NCBI RefSeq assembly: GCF_029968015.1 | Contig: NZ_JASCIS010000001.1 | Coordinates: forward strand, 248,001-312,000 | Length of the DNA stretch: 64,000 nt | Origin: Streptomyces luteolus | GTDB taxonomy: Bacteria > Actinomycetota > Actinomycetes > Streptomycetales > Streptomycetaceae | Direction of reading: 5' to 3' | Shown: one piece after another, positions 9,837 through 20,065 of the stretch | Numbering within the stretch: position 1 is the first letter of the stretch | Layout of the letters: every line of letters starts with the position of its first letter | Program-made: the position numbers and the translations under genes | The notes under the pieces: model-generated | What the model was told of the DNA's origin: nothing | Database searches by the model: none | The model's input: only the letters and a program-made list of their open reading frames with translations

Positions 9837-11186
9837 GTGCGTGAATATCTGCTGACGCTCTGCGTCACGGCAGCGGTCACCTATCTGCTGACCGGGCCGG
9901 TGCGGAAGTTCGCCATCGTCGCCGGTGCGATGCCGGAGATCCGTGCGCGTGACGTGCACCGGGAACCGACCCCGCGGCTCGGCGGCATCGCGATGTTCTT
10001 CGGCCTGTGCGCGGGCCTGCTCGTCGCGGACCATCTGCAGAACCTCAACGAGGTCTTCGAGAACTCCAACGAACCGAGAGCACTGCTCTCCGGGGCCGCC
10101 GTCATCTGGCTGATCGGTGTCCTGGACGACAAGTTCGAGATCGATGCCCTGATCAAGCTGGGCGGCCAGATGATCGCCGCCGGCGTGATGGTCATGCAGG
10201 GTCTGACGATCCTGTGGCTGCCGGTGCCGGGTGTGGGATCGGTCTCCCTGAGCGACCAGCAGGGCACGCTCCTGACGGTCGCCCTGGTCCTGATCACCAT
10301 CAACGCCGTGAACTTCGTGGACGGCCTCGACGGCCTGGCCGCGGGCATGGTCTGCATCGCGGCGGCGGCGTTCTTCCTGTACGCGTACCGCATCTGGTTC
10401 AGCTACGGCATCGAGTCGGCCGCCCCGGCCACACTGTTCGCGGCGATCCTGATGGGCATGTGCCTGGGCTTCCTGCCGCACAACATGCACCCCGCCCGGA
10501 TCTTCATGGGCGACTCGGGCTCGATGCTGATCGGCCTCGTGCTCGCGGCCGGCGCGATCTCCATCACGGGTCAGGTCGACCCGGACGCGATGAACCTCTT
10601 CGCCGGCTCCGAGCGCTCCGCCGTGCACCAGACAGTGCCGGTCTACATTCCGCTGCTGCTGCCCCTGACGATCATCGCGGTGCCCGCCGCGGACCTGATC
10701 CTCGCGGTCGTACGCCGCACCTGGCGCGGCCAGTCGCCGTTCGCCGCCGACCGGGGCCACCTGCACCACCGGCTCCTGGAGATCGGCCACTCGCACAGCC
10801 GGGCCGTCCTGATCATGTACTTCTGGTCGGCGCTGATCGCCTTCGGCGCCCTGGCGTACTCGGTGCACTCGGCGTCGATGTGGATCGTCCTGGTGGTCGT
10901 GGTGCTGAGCTTCGTGGGCCTGGTCCTGCTGCTGCTGCCGCGCTTCACGCCGCGTACGCCACGCTGGATGGAGGCGTTCGTGCCGCCTCGGTACCGACGG
11001 GGGCGGGGGGCCGCGGAGGCGGCGGAGTCCGCCGAAGCCGCCGAGCCGTCCGGGGACGCCGGTGAACCGGCCTCGGATGCGGCCGCCGCACGGCGGCCTG
11101 CGGTACGCGGCGGGGGCTCCACGGCGATCGGCGGCCGCTCCCGTTACGCGGAAGAAACATCCGCGCCGGACCACTCCCGCGTCTAG
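9837..11186 (+). CDS. WecA/MraY-family undecaprenyl-phosphate sugar-1-phosphate transferase
   Basis: 449 residues from the GTG at 9837 (MREYLLTLC); a GTG at 9825 would add four residues. The family transfers a sugar-1-phosphate from a UDP-sugar to undecaprenyl phosphate, the first step for a cell-envelope glycopolymer. Many hydrophobic segments are visible, with the cytoplasmic motifs RDVHREPTPRLGG, LDDKFEIDALIKLGGQ, the catalytic VNFVDGLDGLAAG and the loop FAADRGHLHHRLLEIGHSH, which resembles WecA rather than MraY. The last 80 residues are a soluble, Ala/Glu-rich tail. The product could prime a teichoic-type polymer attached by the nearby LCP protein; that link is inference. Confidence 0.88.
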   Translation: MREYLLTLCVTAAVTYLLTGPVRKFAIVAGAMPEIRARDVHREPTPRLGGIAMFFGLCAGLLVADHLQNLNEVFENSNEPRALLSGAAVIWLIGVLDDKFEIDALIKLGGQMIAAGVMVMQGLTILWLPVPGVGSVSLSDQQGTLLTVALVLITINAVNFVDGLDGLAAGMVCIAAAAFFLYAYRIWFSYGIESAAPATLFAAILMGMCLGFLPHNMHPARIFMGDSGSMLIGLVLAAGAISITGQVDPDAMNLFAGSERSAVHQTVPVYIPLLLPLTIIAVPAADLILAVVRRTWRGQSPFAADRGHLHHRLLEIGHSHSRAVLIMYFWSALIAFGALAYSVHSASMWIVLVVVVLSFVGLVLLLLPRFTPRTPRWMEAFVPPRYRRGRGAAEAAESAEAAEPSGDAGEPASDAAAARRPAVRGGGSTAIGGRSRYAEETSAPDHSRV

Positions 11187-11225
11187 CCGCCGCCAAACAG
11201 TGCCAATACCAGACAACTCGGGCGC

Positions 11226-11247
11226 ATGCGCGCGCAGACGCGCGCAT
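11226..11247 (+). terminator. Probable terminator before the atp operon
   Basis: ATGCGCGCG (11226-11234) pairs perfectly with CGCGCGCAT (11239-11247) around CAGA. It sits 40 bases after the WecA-type gene stop and 200 bases before atpI. The T-run is minimal (TTAA). The A/T-richer stretch 11280-11330 downstream probably contains the atp promoter, but no boxes could be assigned. Confidence 0.55.
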
Positions 11248-11448
11248 TAACTCTCATGTGTGACGGCTGGCACACTAGGTGGGTAAAGACCTCATCAAAT
11301 AGTTTGTGATACCGTTCACGAGATCCCGGGGTAGGGCCGAAGGACCGTAGTGCGACGGTCGGTTGGCCATCAGGAGCTCTCCGTTCCCGGGCTTACGCTC
11401 GTCCATGACGACAACTCGTCCCCTTCTTCAGTAAGTGGAGCTGCCGCC

Positions 11449-11886
11449 ATGCAGTCCAATGACGCCCGAACTCTCGTGCCCATTGTCGTGCCCACCGTCG
11501 CCGTCGGCGTGATCGCCGCCGTCGTCAGTGCAATCGTCGCGGGCGGCAAGGGAGCGCTCGGTGCTGTCGTCGCGACGGCGGTGGTGTGCCTCTTCATGGG
11601 GCTCGGGATTCTCGGCCTCCAGTTCACGGCCAAGCACTTTCCGCATCTGTTCCAGGCGATGGGCCTCGTGCTCTACGTCGTGCAGTTGCTGGTGTTGTTC
11701 GCGTTCGTCGCCGTCTTCAAGGACACCACTCTCTTCGACCCCAAGACATTCGCCGTGACGATCATCGTCACTGCCGTCGCATGGGTTGCCGCTCAGGCTC
11801 GCGCCCACCTCAAGGCGAAGATTTTCTACGTCGACCCCGACTCTTCGGACGCCACGAAGAACCAGAAGTCGGGGTCCTCGTCATGA
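11449..11886 (+). CDS. atpI: ATP synthase protein I
   Basis: 145 residues; the ATG behind GTGGAG is chosen over an upstream in-frame start at 11350 that lacks a ribosome site. AtpI is a small membrane protein that aids assembly of the c-ring. Four hydrophobic segments are visible (about 12-32, 34-56, 68-90, 97-116), followed by a polar C-terminal tail. It opens the atp operon, as usual in bacteria. The 225-base gap to atpB is longer than other gaps in the operon and could hold a second promoter. Confidence 0.85.
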   Translation: MQSNDARTLVPIVVPTVAVGVIAAVVSAIVAGGKGALGAVVATAVVCLFMGLGILGLQFTAKHFPHLFQAMGLVLYVVQLLVLFAFVAVFKDTTLFDPKTFAVTIIVTAVAWVAAQARAHLKAKIFYVDPDSSDATKNQKSGSSS

Positions 11887-12111
11887 GGGGTAGGGCCGGG
11901 ATAAAGAGCCGTAAGAACTCCTGCTATCGTCCGGTGCCAACTGCGGCACTGCGGGCGCGGGCACATGAGCTGACGCCTGCTTCATCGCGAGGCTCAACGC
12001 CTGACTGCCGCCCCCATATCCGAAACACCAGACCGGTGCCGACTCGCGGCTGCACGCCGCGCCGACACAACGAGGTTGCCGTACTTATGCGTCACGCCGA
12101 AGGAGCCCGCG

Positions 12112-12930
12112 GTGAGTGCTGACCAGACCCAGCTCGCCTTTGACTGGAGCTGCCGCATCATGTCCGACAACGGATGTGGCTTCCCGGCGCCGGGCCTGCA
12201 CTCATTCCTCTTCAAGCCGATGTTCACCGTCGGTGGCTTCGAGTTCAACAAGGTGATGCTGCTCGCGCTCGTCACCACGCTGCTCGTGGTCACGTTCTTC
12301 ACCCTTGCGTTCGGCAAGGCGAAGGTTGTTCCGGGCAAGCTGCAGATGATGGGCGAGGCGGGCTACGACTTCGTACGCCGCGGAATCGTCTACGAGACCA
12401 TGGGCAAGAAGGACGGCGAGAAGTACGTCCCGCTCATGGTGTCGCTGTTCTTCTTCATCTGGATCATGAATGTCTGGTCCGTGATCCCACTGGCCCAGTT
12501 CCCGGTCTCGTCGATCATCGCGTACCCCGCGGTGCTCTCCGCGATCGTCTACGTCACCTGGGTCTCCGTGACCTTCAAGCGCCACGGCTTCGTCGGCGGC
12601 TGGAAGAACGTCACCGGGTTCGACAACTCGCTCGGCCCGGTCAAGTGGCTCGTGTCCGCCATCGAGCTCTTCTCGAACCTCCTCGTGCGCCCCTTCACGC
12701 ACGCGGTCCGGCTCTTCGCCAACATGTTCGCCGGTCACCTGATGCTGGTGATGTTCACCGTCGCCTCCTGGTACCTGCTGAACAGCTGGATGATCCCGGC
12801 GGCCGGCGTGTCCTTCGCCATGACGATGGCCATGATCGTCTTCGAACTTTTCGTGCAGGCCGTCCAGGCGTACGTCTTCGTGCTCCTCGCCTGCTCGTAC
12901 CTTCAGGGCGCGCTCGCCGAGCACCACTGA
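12112..12930 (+). CDS. atpB: ATP synthase Fo subunit a
   Basis: 272 residues; GTG start behind AAGGAGCCCGCG. Subunit a forms the proton half-channels against the c-ring. Visible features are CGFPAPGLHSFLFKPM near the N-terminus, several membrane helices, and the conserved helix with the essential Arg in LLVRPFTHAVRLFANMFAGH. The C-terminal helix has FELFVQAVQAYVFVLLACSYL. The length is normal for actinobacteria. The N-terminal 30 residues are polar and have no clear signal peptide. Confidence 0.96.
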   Translation: MSADQTQLAFDWSCRIMSDNGCGFPAPGLHSFLFKPMFTVGGFEFNKVMLLALVTTLLVVTFFTLAFGKAKVVPGKLQMMGEAGYDFVRRGIVYETMGKKDGEKYVPLMVSLFFFIWIMNVWSVIPLAQFPVSSIIAYPAVLSAIVYVTWVSVTFKRHGFVGGWKNVTGFDNSLGPVKWLVSAIELFSNLLVRPFTHAVRLFANMFAGHLMLVMFTVASWYLLNSWMIPAAGVSFAMTMAMIVFELFVQAVQAYVFVLLACSYLQGALAEHH

Positions 12931-13245
<315 letters not shown>

Positions 13246-13286
13246 GCTGAGCCCTCACTGACCACGTTTCGACGAAAGGCACTGAC

Positions 13287-13835
13287 GTGATCGACAGCAT
13301 GATTCAGCTGGCGGCCGGGGAAGAGCAGAGCCCGCTCATCCCGCCGGGCCCCGAGCTGCTCGTCGGCACCATCGCCTTCGCTATCGTCTTCTTCTTCTTC
13401 TGGAAGAAGCTCCTCCCGAACATCAACAAGGTTCTGGAGCAGCGCCGGGAAGCGATCGAAGGCGGCATTGAGAAGGCCGAGGCCGCCCAGACCGAGGCCC
13501 AGAGCGTGCTCGAGCAGTACAAGGCTCAGCTCGCCGAGGCTCGGCACGAGGCCGCGCGACTGCGCCAGGAGGCGCAGGAGCAGGGTGCTCAGCTCATCGC
13601 CGAGATGCGCTCCGAGGGCCAGCGGCAGCGTGAGGAGATCATCGCTGCCGGCCACGCGCAGATCGCGGCGGACCGCAAGGCCGCTTCGCAGTCGCTGCGC
13701 CAGGACGTCGGCCAGCTGGCCACCACCCTGGCCGGCAAGCTCGTCGGCGAGTCCCTCGAGGACCACGCCCGGCAGAGCCGCACCATCGACCGCTTCCTCG
13801 ACGAGCTCGAGGAGAAGGCCGAGGCCGCGCGATGA
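13287..13835 (+). CDS. atpF: ATP synthase Fo subunit b
   Basis: 182 residues; GTG start after GAAAGG. Subunit b is the peripheral stalk: one N-terminal membrane helix (about 24-42, ELLVGTIAFAIVFFFFW) followed by a long charged amphipathic helix rich in Glu, Ala, Gln and Arg (about 50-165) that dimerises as a right-handed coiled coil. The gene overlaps atpH by 4 bases (ATGA), which ensures coupled translation of the two stalk parts. Confidence 0.95.
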   Translation: MIDSMIQLAAGEEQSPLIPPGPELLVGTIAFAIVFFFFWKKLLPNINKVLEQRREAIEGGIEKAEAAQTEAQSVLEQYKAQLAEARHEAARLRQEAQEQGAQLIAEMRSEGQRQREEIIAAGHAQIAADRKAASQSLRQDVGQLATTLAGKLVGESLEDHARQSRTIDRFLDELEEKAEAAR

Positions 13836-14647
13836 ACGGAGCGAGCCGCGAGGCACTGGCTGCCGCACGAGAGCGTCTCGACGCGCTGACCGACAACACG
13901 TCGGTGGACGCGACCGCGCTCGCGGACGAGCTGGCCGCCGTCACCGCGCTGCTCGACCGCGAGGTGTCGCTGCGTCGGGTCCTGACCGACCCGGCGCAGG
14001 CCGCTGAGGCGAAGGCCGAGCTCGTGGGCCGGGTGCTCGGTGGGCAGGTCTCCGCCGAGACCGCCGACCTGGTGGCAGGCGTCGTCCGCTCCCGCTGGTC
14101 GCAGTCGCGTGACGTGGTGGACGCCCTCGAGGAACTGGCGAACGTGGCGGACCTCACCGCCGCCCAGCGCGCCGGCAAGCTCGACGACGTCGAGGACGAG
14201 CTGTTCCGCTTCGGGCGGATCGTCTCCTCCAGCACCGAGCTGCGGGCCGCGCTGACCAGCCGTACTGCCGCCCGGTCGGCCAAGGGCGAGCTGCTGCGCA
14301 GCCTGCTCGGCGGCCGCGCGGAGGCGGCCACGGAGCGGCTGATCGTGCGCCTTGTGACCCTGCCGCGTGGACGTAGCCTGGAAGCGGGACTCGAGTCCCT
14401 GTCCAAGCTCGCCGCGGACCGCCGGGACCGCACGGTCGCGATCGTCACCTCGGCCGTGCCGCTGTCCGACGGGCAGAAGCAGAAGCTGGCGGGTTCGCTG
14501 GCCAAGCTGTACGGCCGGCAGATGCACCTCAACCTCGACGTGGACCCCGAGGTCCTCGGCGGGATCAGGGTGCAGGTGGGCGACGAGGTCATCAACGGCT
14601 CCATCGCGGACCGGCTCGAGGACGCGAGCCGCCGGATGGCCGGCTGA
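13832..14647 (+). CDS. atpH: ATP synthase F1 subunit delta
   Basis: 271 residues, about 90 longer than the enterobacterial delta, as expected for actinobacteria. The protein links the peripheral stalk to the top of F1. The C-terminal part carries the family pattern: VRLVTLPRGRSLEAGLESL, then VTSAVPLSDGQKQKLAGSL and LNLDVDPEVLGGIRVQVGD, then NGSIADRLEDASRRM. The N-terminal half is helical and charged. Start and stop fit the 4-base overlap with atpF; a 151-base gap with a hairpin precedes atpA. Confidence 0.95.
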   Translation: MNGASREALAAARERLDALTDNTSVDATALADELAAVTALLDREVSLRRVLTDPAQAAEAKAELVGRVLGGQVSAETADLVAGVVRSRWSQSRDVVDALEELANVADLTAAQRAGKLDDVEDELFRFGRIVSSSTELRAALTSRTAARSAKGELLRSLLGGRAEAATERLIVRLVTLPRGRSLEAGLESLSKLAADRRDRTVAIVTSAVPLSDGQKQKLAGSLAKLYGRQMHLNLDVDPEVLGGIRVQVGDEVINGSIADRLEDASRRMAG

Positions 14648-14713
14648 CGACCACGCGGTCGACCCGGGCGTACTGCTCGGCGAATCAACTCAACAAGCAT
14701 GACTACGGCCCGA

Positions 14714-14778
14714 GTTGGGCCGTGCAGAGGATTCCTGGGGGCTGACCCCAGACCCCCCAAGAAAACTTCGGGCCCAAC
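14714..14778 (+). promoter_or_regulatory. Hairpin region between atpH and atpA
   Basis: GTTGGGCC (14714-14721) can pair with GGCCCAAC (14771-14778), enclosing a smaller stem TGGGG/CCCCA (14736-14740 and 14746-14750). The outer arm ends one base before AAGGAG upstream of the atpA ATG, so folding could affect atpA translation or protect the downstream message. The inner part resembles the dispersed G/C repeats seen elsewhere in this window. Confidence 0.45.
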
Positions 14779-14798
14779 AAGGAGAGCAGGGAACCCAG

Positions 14799-16397
14799 AT
14801 GGCGGAGCTCACGATCCGGCCGGAGGAGATCCGGGACGCGCTGGAGAACTTTGTCCAGGCGTACAAGCCGGACGCGGCCTCGCGCGAGGAGGTCGGTACG
14901 GTCACCCTGGCCGGCGATGGCATCGCGAAGGTCGAGGGCCTGCCCTCGGCCATGGCCAACGAGCTGCTGAAGTTCGAGGACGGCACCCTCGGTCTCGCTC
15001 TGAACCTCGAAGAGCGCGAGATCGGTTCGATCGTCCTCGGCGAGTTCAGCGGAATTGAAGAGGGCCAGTCGGTCTCCCGTACCGGCGAGGTCCTGTCGGT
15101 CGCCGTGGGCGAGGGCTACCTCGGCCGCGTCGTCGACCCGCTCGGCAACCCGATCGACGGCCTCGGCGAGATCGAGACCACCGGCCGCCGCGCCCTCGAG
15201 CTGCAGGCCCCCACGGTCATGGACCGCAAGTCGGTCCACGAGCCGATGGAGACCGGCTACAAGGCCGTCGACGCGATGACCCCGATCGGCCGCGGTCAGC
15301 GTCAGCTGATCATCGGTGACCGCCAGACCGGCAAGACCGCCCTGGCCGTCGACACGATCATCAACCAGCGCGACAACTGGCGCTCCGGTGACGTGAACAA
15401 GCAGGTCCGCTGCATCTACGTCGCCATCGGTCAGAAGGGCTCGACCATCGCCTCCGTGCGTGGTGCCCTCGAAGAGGCCGGCGCCCTCGAGTACACGACG
15501 ATCGTCGCCGCCCCGGCGTCCGACCCGGCGGGCTTCAAGTACCTGGCCCCCTACACCGGTTCGGCCATCGGCCAGCAGTGGATGTACGAGGGCAAGCACG
15601 TCCTCATCATCTTCGACGACCTCTCGAAGCAGGCCGACGCCTACCGCGCCGTGTCCCTGCTGCTCCGTCGTCCGCCGGGCCGTGAGGCCTACCCGGGTGA
15701 CGTCTTCTACCTGCACTCCCGCCTCCTCGAGCGCTGCGCCAAGCTCTCGGACGAGATGGGCAAGGGCTCGATGACCGGTCTGCCGATCGTCGAGACCAAG
15801 GCGAACGACGTGTCGGCGTTCATTCCGACCAACGTCATCTCCATCACCGACGGCCAGTGCTTCCTGGAGTCGGACCTCTTCAACGCCGGTCAGCGCCCCG
15901 CGCTGAACGTCGGTATCTCCGTCTCCCGAGTCGGTGGTTCCGCGCAGCACAAGGCGATGAAGCAGGTCTCCGGCCGCCTCCGCGTGGACCTCGCCCAGTT
16001 CCGTGAGCTGGAGGCGTTCGCCGCCTTCGGTTCCGACCTGGACGCCGCGTCGAAGGCCCAGCTGGAGCGCGGTCAGCGCATGGTCGAGCTGCTCAAGCAG
16101 GCTCAGTACCAGCCGATGCCGACCGAGGACCAGGTCGTCTCCGTCTGGGCCGGCACCACCGGCAAGATGGACGACGTGCCGGTCGCCGACATCCGCCGCT
16201 TCGAGCGCGAGCTCCTGGACCACCTGCACCGCAAGGAGCAGGGCCTGATGACCTCCATCAAGGAGGGCGGCAAGATGTCCGACGACACCCTCACGGCTGT
16301 CGCGGACGCCATCGCGGAGTTCAAGAAGCAGTTCGAGACCTCCGACGGCAAGCTGATCGGCGAGGACGCTCCGGCAGCCGTCGACGTCTCCAAGTGA
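14799..16397 (+). CDS. atpA: ATP synthase F1 subunit alpha
   Basis: 532 residues; the ATG at 14799 gives the standard start [19 protein letters not shown], while the open frame to 14715 runs through the hairpin region. Alpha alternates with beta in the F1 head and binds nucleotide without rapid hydrolysis. The P-loop is GDRQTGKT (about 174-181), and the catalytically important Arg lies in the conserved [18 protein letters not shown] stretch. The length is slightly above average because of the C-terminal tail. Confidence 0.98.
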   Translation: MAELTIRPEEIRDALENFVQAYKPDAASREEVGTVTLAGDGIAKVEGLPSAMANELLKFEDGTLGLALNLEEREIGSIVLGEFSGIEEGQSVSRTGEVLSVAVGEGYLGRVVDPLGNPIDGLGEIETTGRRALELQAPTVMDRKSVHEPMETGYKAVDAMTPIGRGQRQLIIGDRQTGKTALAVDTIINQRDNWRSGDVNKQVRCIYVAIGQKGSTIASVRGALEEAGALEYTTIVAAPASDPAGFKYLAPYTGSAIGQQWMYEGKHVLIIFDDLSKQADAYRAVSLLLRRPPGREAYPGDVFYLHSRLLERCAKLSDEMGKGSMTGLPIVETKANDVSAFIPTNVISITDGQCFLESDLFNAGQRPALNVGISVSRVGGSAQHKAMKQVSGRLRVDLAQFRELEAFAAFGSDLDAASKAQLERGQRMVELLKQAQYQPMPTEDQVVSVWAGTTGKMDDVPVADIRRFERELLDHLHRKEQGLMTSIKEGGKMSDDTLTAVADAIAEFKKQFETSDGKLIGEDAPAAVDVSK

Positions 16398-16417
16398 CGA
16401 CGGAAGGGACCTGACTC

Positions 16418-18777
<2,360 letters not shown>

Positions 18778-18790
18778 GTCCCCTGACTCA

Positions 18791-18869
18791 CGGGAGGGGT
18801 GGGCGCGTCCCGCCCCTCCCGGTACGCCCACTAGAATTTGACCCAACACCCGGCAGAACCCGCCGGGTG
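18791..18869 (+). terminator. Two hairpins between atpD and atpC (attenuator or stabiliser)
   Basis: CGGGAGGGGTGGG (18791-18803) pairs over all 13 positions (one G-U) with 18809-18821. A second stem, CACCCGGC (18847-18854) with GCCGGGTG (18862-18869), lies just before the atpC ribosome site. No T-run follows either. A TAGAAT hexamer at 18832-18837 looks like a -10 box, so atpC may also have its own promoter, although no -35 box is obvious. Confidence 0.5.
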
Positions 18870-18888
18870 GTGACCCGAGGAGCCACCC

Positions 18889-19266
18889 TTGGCTGCTGAG
18901 CTGCACGTCGAGCTGGTCGCCGCCGACCGCCAGGTCTGGTCCGGCGAGGCCACCCTGGTCGTGGCGCGCACCACGTCCGGCGACATCGGCGTCATGCCCG
19001 GTCACCAGCCGCTGCTCGGTGTGCTGGAGTCGGGCCCTGTGACGATCCGTACGACCTCCGAGGTCGGCACGATCGTCGCCGCGGTGCACGGCGGTTTCAT
19101 CTCGTTCGCGGACAACAAGCTGTCGCTGTTGGCCGAGACCGTGGAAATGGCCGACGAGATCGATGTTCAGCGTGCGGAGCGGGCGCTGGAGCGTGCGAAG
19201 TCGGAGGCCGACGCGGCCGCCGAGCGTCGCGCGGACGTCCGCCTTCGTGCGGTGGCGGCGCGCTGA
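18889..19266 (+). CDS. atpC: ATP synthase F1 subunit epsilon
   Basis: 125 residues; TTG start behind GAGGAGCCACC. Epsilon binds the base of the central stalk and can inhibit hydrolysis. The N-terminal beta-sandwich has LHVELVAADRQVWSGEA and TSGDIGVMPGHQPLLGVL, followed by VHGGFISFADNKLSLLAE. The C-terminal helical hairpin (about 85-122, ERALERAKSEADAAAERR) is shorter than in E. coli, suggesting weaker autoinhibition. The upstream hairpins and TTG start could lower its output relative to atpD. Confidence 0.95.
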   Translation: MAAELHVELVAADRQVWSGEATLVVARTTSGDIGVMPGHQPLLGVLESGPVTIRTTSEVGTIVAAVHGGFISFADNKLSLLAETVEMADEIDVQRAERALERAKSEADAAAERRADVRLRAVAAR

Positions 19267-19289
19267 CGACGGCGCGACGCGGAGTGTGA

Positions 19290-19337
19290 CTCAGCCGCGG
19301 CCAGGACCGGAGCGATCCGGACCGGGCCGCGGCTGAG
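19290..19337 (+). terminator. Terminator of the atp operon
   Basis: CTCAGCCGCGGCC (19290-19302) pairs perfectly with GGCCGCGGCTGAG (19325-19337), and CCGG...CCGG inside extends the stem. It begins 24 bases after atpC. There is no T-run, as is common for Streptomyces terminators. Confidence 0.7.
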
Positions 19338-19394
19338 GCGATGCAGGTGCATGGTCGGTTTGCGTGACTGGACGGAGCGAGGAGGTCGGTGCCG

Positions 19395-19841
19395 ATGATC
19401 CTCGCTGTGGTTGTGTGCGCGCTGGTGGTCGTGCTCGTGTTGGTGGGGCTCTTCGTCTTCGGGCTGCGCAGGCGCCTGATCCAGCGGTCCGGCGGCACTT
19501 TCGACTGTTCCCTGCGGTGGAACGCGCCCGAGCCCGGGGACACGTCCGGCAAGGGCTGGAGCTATGGAGTGGCCCGGTACAACGGCGACCGCATCGCCTG
19601 GTTCCGGGTCTTCTCGTACGCGCCGCGGCCGCGGCGGGTGCTTGAGCGGTCCGCGATCGAGGTCGTGGACCGGCGTGCGCCCGACGGCGAGGAGGAGCTG
19701 GCGTTGCTCTCCGATGCGGTGGTGCTTGGTTGTACGCATGACGGGACGCGGATCGAGCTTGCGATGAGTGAGGATGCGTTGACCGGGTTCCTTGCGTGGC
19801 TGGAGGCGGCGCCTCCGGGGCAGCGCGTCAACGTGGCTTAG
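19395..19841 (+). CDS. DUF2550 membrane-anchored protein
   Basis: 148 residues. The ATG at 19395 lies 9 bases from GGAGG; a GTG at 19389 is too close to it. One N-terminal membrane helix (about 1-23) is followed by FGLRRRLIQRSGGTFDCSLRW, the start of the DUF2550 domain found next to atpC in many actinobacteria, then GWSYGVARYNGDRIAWFRVFS and RRVLERSAIEVVDRR. The function is unknown. A soluble domain of about 120 residues faces the cytoplasm if the positive-inside rule holds (RRRL after the helix). Confidence 0.85.
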   Translation: MILAVVVCALVVVLVLVGLFVFGLRRRLIQRSGGTFDCSLRWNAPEPGDTSGKGWSYGVARYNGDRIAWFRVFSYAPRPRRVLERSAIEVVDRRAPDGEEELALLSDAVVLGCTHDGTRIELAMSEDALTGFLAWLEAAPPGQRVNVA

Positions 19842-19850
19842 GTCTGTTCT

Positions 19851-20008
19851 TTCCCCTCCCCGCCCCTTCCCGAAAGTCCTGCGGACAGCCACGGGGGCCA
19901 GCCCCCGGACCCCCGCTCCTCAAACGCCGGAGGGGCTGATTTTTCAGCCCCTCCGGCGATTGAGGAGGCCTGTCCGGCGAGGACTTCGGGAAGGGGCGGG
20001 GAGGGGAA
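19851..20008. terminator. Large palindromic repeat between convergent genes (bidirectional terminator)
   Basis: The 30 bases at 19851-19880 are the inverted complement of 19980-20008 with one extra A, and the 24 bases at 19916-19939 pair with 19944-19967 with one mismatch around TTTT. Nested together they fold into one very long hairpin between the DUF2550 gene (+) and the chitinase gene (-). It is built from modules A and B of the dispersed repeats, placed in inverted order. Confidence 0.75.
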
Positions 20009-20065
20009 GAAGAAGGCCGGGCCGACGAGGGGCATACCCGTCGACCCGGCCTCCGTTCAAGTGGC

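Noticed and set aside
11405..11434. Nine-codon frame (MTTTRPLLQ) ending just before the atpI ribosome site, considered as a leader peptide
   Set aside because: There is no ribosome site in front of it and no regulatory codon pattern; likely chance.
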